A DNA stretch of 64,000 nt from Flavobacterium phragmitis (GTDB taxonomy: Bacteria; Bacteroidota; Bacteroidia; Flavobacteriales; Flavobacteriaceae). This document shows, piece after piece, positions 62,786 to 64,000 of this stretch; the stretch's first letter is position 1, and the number at the start of each line of letters is the position of its first letter. Position numbers and translations under genes: made by a program. Where the stretch lies: assembly GCF_900112575.1 (NCBI RefSeq), contig NZ_FOMH01000004.1, positions 343,066-407,065 on the forward strand, read 5' to 3'. The notes under the pieces were generated by a model. That model saw nothing but the letters and a program-made list of their open reading frames with translations, was not told where the DNA came from and did no database searches.

Positions 62786-64000
62786 TTATTTTAGTGTAAA
62801 GTATTCTGCTAATGGACCTAAAGCTAATGCAGGAAAGAAAGACAAAGCAGCAATAATAGCAATCACAGCAAAAATCATTATTCCAAAAATGGAAGTATCG
62901 GTTTTTAAAGTTCCCGCACTTTCAGGAATATATTTTTTATTCGCTAATAAACCTGCAATTGCAAGAGGCCCAATAATCGGAATGAAACGGCTCAACAATA
63001 AAACAATTCCTGTTGTGATATTCCAAAACGGATTATTATCTCCCAAACCTTCAAAACCAGAACCATTGTTGGCAGCACTCGAAGTATATTCATACAGCAT
63101 TTCAGAGAATCCGTGATTTCCAGGATTGTTTAGCCAGCCTGTAGCATTTCCGCTGAACCAATAACCCATTGCGGTATCATGTGCTGCAAAATAAGAAGCC
63201 AAAGCAGTTCCGGCTAAAATCAATAATGGGTGAATAATCGCGATAAAAGCAGCAATTTTAACTTCCCGTGCTTCAATTTTCTTTCCTAAAAATTCAGGAG
63301 TTCGGCCAACCATTAAACCAGAGATAAATACGGCTAGAATAATAAAGATGTAAAAGTTGAGGTAACCGACACCACATCCGCCGTAAAAAGCATTTACCAT
63401 CATGGCTAATAACTGCATTGCTCCAGAAACCGGCATAGAACTATCGTGCATACTATTTACAGATCCTGTAGAAATCACTGTTGTAGCGATACTCCAGAAA
63501 CCTGAAATAGCGGGACCAAAACGAACTTCTTTTCCTTCCATGGCTCCAGTTGTTTGAGCGATTCCCATTTTTGCAATAGCTGGATTTCCGTTCATTTCGC
63601 TTGAGATTGTCGGAATTACAAGAAGTAAAAAGCCAACAGTCATCACACCAAAAATGATGTAAGAGAATTTTCTTTTATTTAGGAAAAAACCAAGTGCAAA
63701 AATCATTGCAAACGGAACAATCATTTGTGCCCAAAGCTCAACAGCATTTGTAAAATAAGTCGGGTTTTCTAACGGATGAGCTGAGTTAGCTCCGAAGAAT
63801 CCGCCACCATTTGTACCTATATGTTTAATAGCAATAAAGGCAGCTGCTGGCCCGCGCGAAACTTCGACATGATCGCCTTGTAAAGTTGTGATGGCATCTT
63901 TTTCTTCAAAAGTCATTGGAGTGCCACTGAAAACTAAAGCGATAGCAACAATTGCAGAAAGAGGCAATAAGATACGAGTACAGCTTTTTACGAAGTAATT
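62786..64000 (-). CDS. kdpA: Potassium-transporting ATPase subunit A (5' end outside window)
   Basis: The frame stays open past the TTG at 63967 to the right edge, reading NYFVKSCTRILLPLSA there, so the N-terminal ~160 residues are missing from view. The pore-loop sequence GTNGGGFFGANSAHPLENPT is one of the four K+ filter repeats, and GCGVGYLNFYIFIILAVF and VGRTPEFLGKKIE are typical. KdpA is the K+-channel-like subunit of the Kdp pump in the inner membrane. kdpF and any kdpE would lie beyond the edge. Confidence 0.97.
   Translation of the reverse strand, partial: NYFVKSCTRILLPLSAIVAIALVFSGTPMTFEEKDAITTLQGDHVEVSRGPAAAFIAIKHIGTNGGGFFGANSAHPLENPTYFTNAVELWAQMIVPFAMIFALGFFLNKRKFSYIIFGVMTVGFLLLVIPTISSEMNGNPAIAKMGIAQTTGAMEGKEVRFGPAISGFWSIATTVISTGSVNSMHDSSMPVSGAMQLLAMMVNAFYGGCGVGYLNFYIFIILAVFISGLMVGRTPEFLGKKIEAREVKIAAFIAIIHPLLILAGTALASYFAAHDTAMGYWFSGNATGWLNNPGNHGFSEMLYEYTSSAANNGSGFEGLGDNNPFWNITTGIVLLLSRFIPIIGPLAIAGLLANKKYIPESAGTLKTDTSIFGIMIFAVIAIIAALSFFPALALGPLAEYFTLK

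Noticed and set aside
62786..63967. KdpA as a complete short gene starting at 63967
   Set aside because: That start is a TTG codon inside a continuing open frame that reads to the right edge in a KdpA-like way; the gene is simply cut by the window.

Overview
The window looks like chromosomal DNA of a Flavobacterium (Bacteroidota, close in style to F. johnsoniae). The base composition is AT-rich. Promoters follow the Bacteroidota TTG-N17-23-TAnnTTTG pattern, and translation starts have A-rich leaders almost without Shine-Dalgarno sequences. The gene order tRNA-tuf-tRNA-secE-nusG-rplKAJL-rpoBC is present, together with an XrtN exosortase pair, an AcnB/aconitase pair and many short palindromic intergenic repeats typical of the genus. 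The genus call is inference from gene content.

Layout. 1-3.1 kb: end of a helix-hairpin-helix protein, an acyl-CoA dehydrogenase, rpsU (with a striking Shine-Dalgarno), a Xer-type recombinase and a hibernation factor. 3.1-16.9 kb: the core information-processing operon, with tRNA-Thr(TGT), tRNA-Tyr, tRNA-Thr(GGT), tuf, tRNA-Trp, secE, nusG, rplK, rplA, rplJ, rplL, rpoB, rpoC and a DUF3467 gene. 17-24 kb: an unnamed Cys-cluster membrane protein, prfC, a lipoprotein alpha-amylase, a SurA-like parvulin and a MoxR ATPase. 24.2-28 kb: exosortase N and its probable substrate, a VIT-domain protein with a PEP-CTERM-like tail. 28.4-35 kb: two aconitases and a LysM-NlpC/P60 hydrolase. 35-38.5 kb: a single-domain response regulator with a histidine kinase, a trans-aconitate methyltransferase homologue and a small DUF5958-like gene.

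38.6-43.1 kb holds the best candidate for an undescribed system. It is a tightly packed five-gene minus-strand operon ending in a Ycf46-like AAA+ ATPase, with four partners I do not recognise, one of them a large helical protein with two membrane segments. A structured RNA-like element and an amino-acid permease follow. 45-53.5 kb is a DNA-damage neighbourhood: AlkB, a DnaQ-GIY-YIG fusion, a DnaE2-like polymerase, DinB, and a divergent self-cleaving LexA-like regulator with a candidate operator.

53.5-64 kb: a PAP2 phosphatase and then, all on the minus strand, the Kdp potassium system (kdpA partial at the right edge, kdpB, kdpC, an outer-membrane porin, a kinase-less KdpD and a separate histidine kinase). 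Nearly every gap between these genes carries a palindromic or inverted repeat, several of different families.
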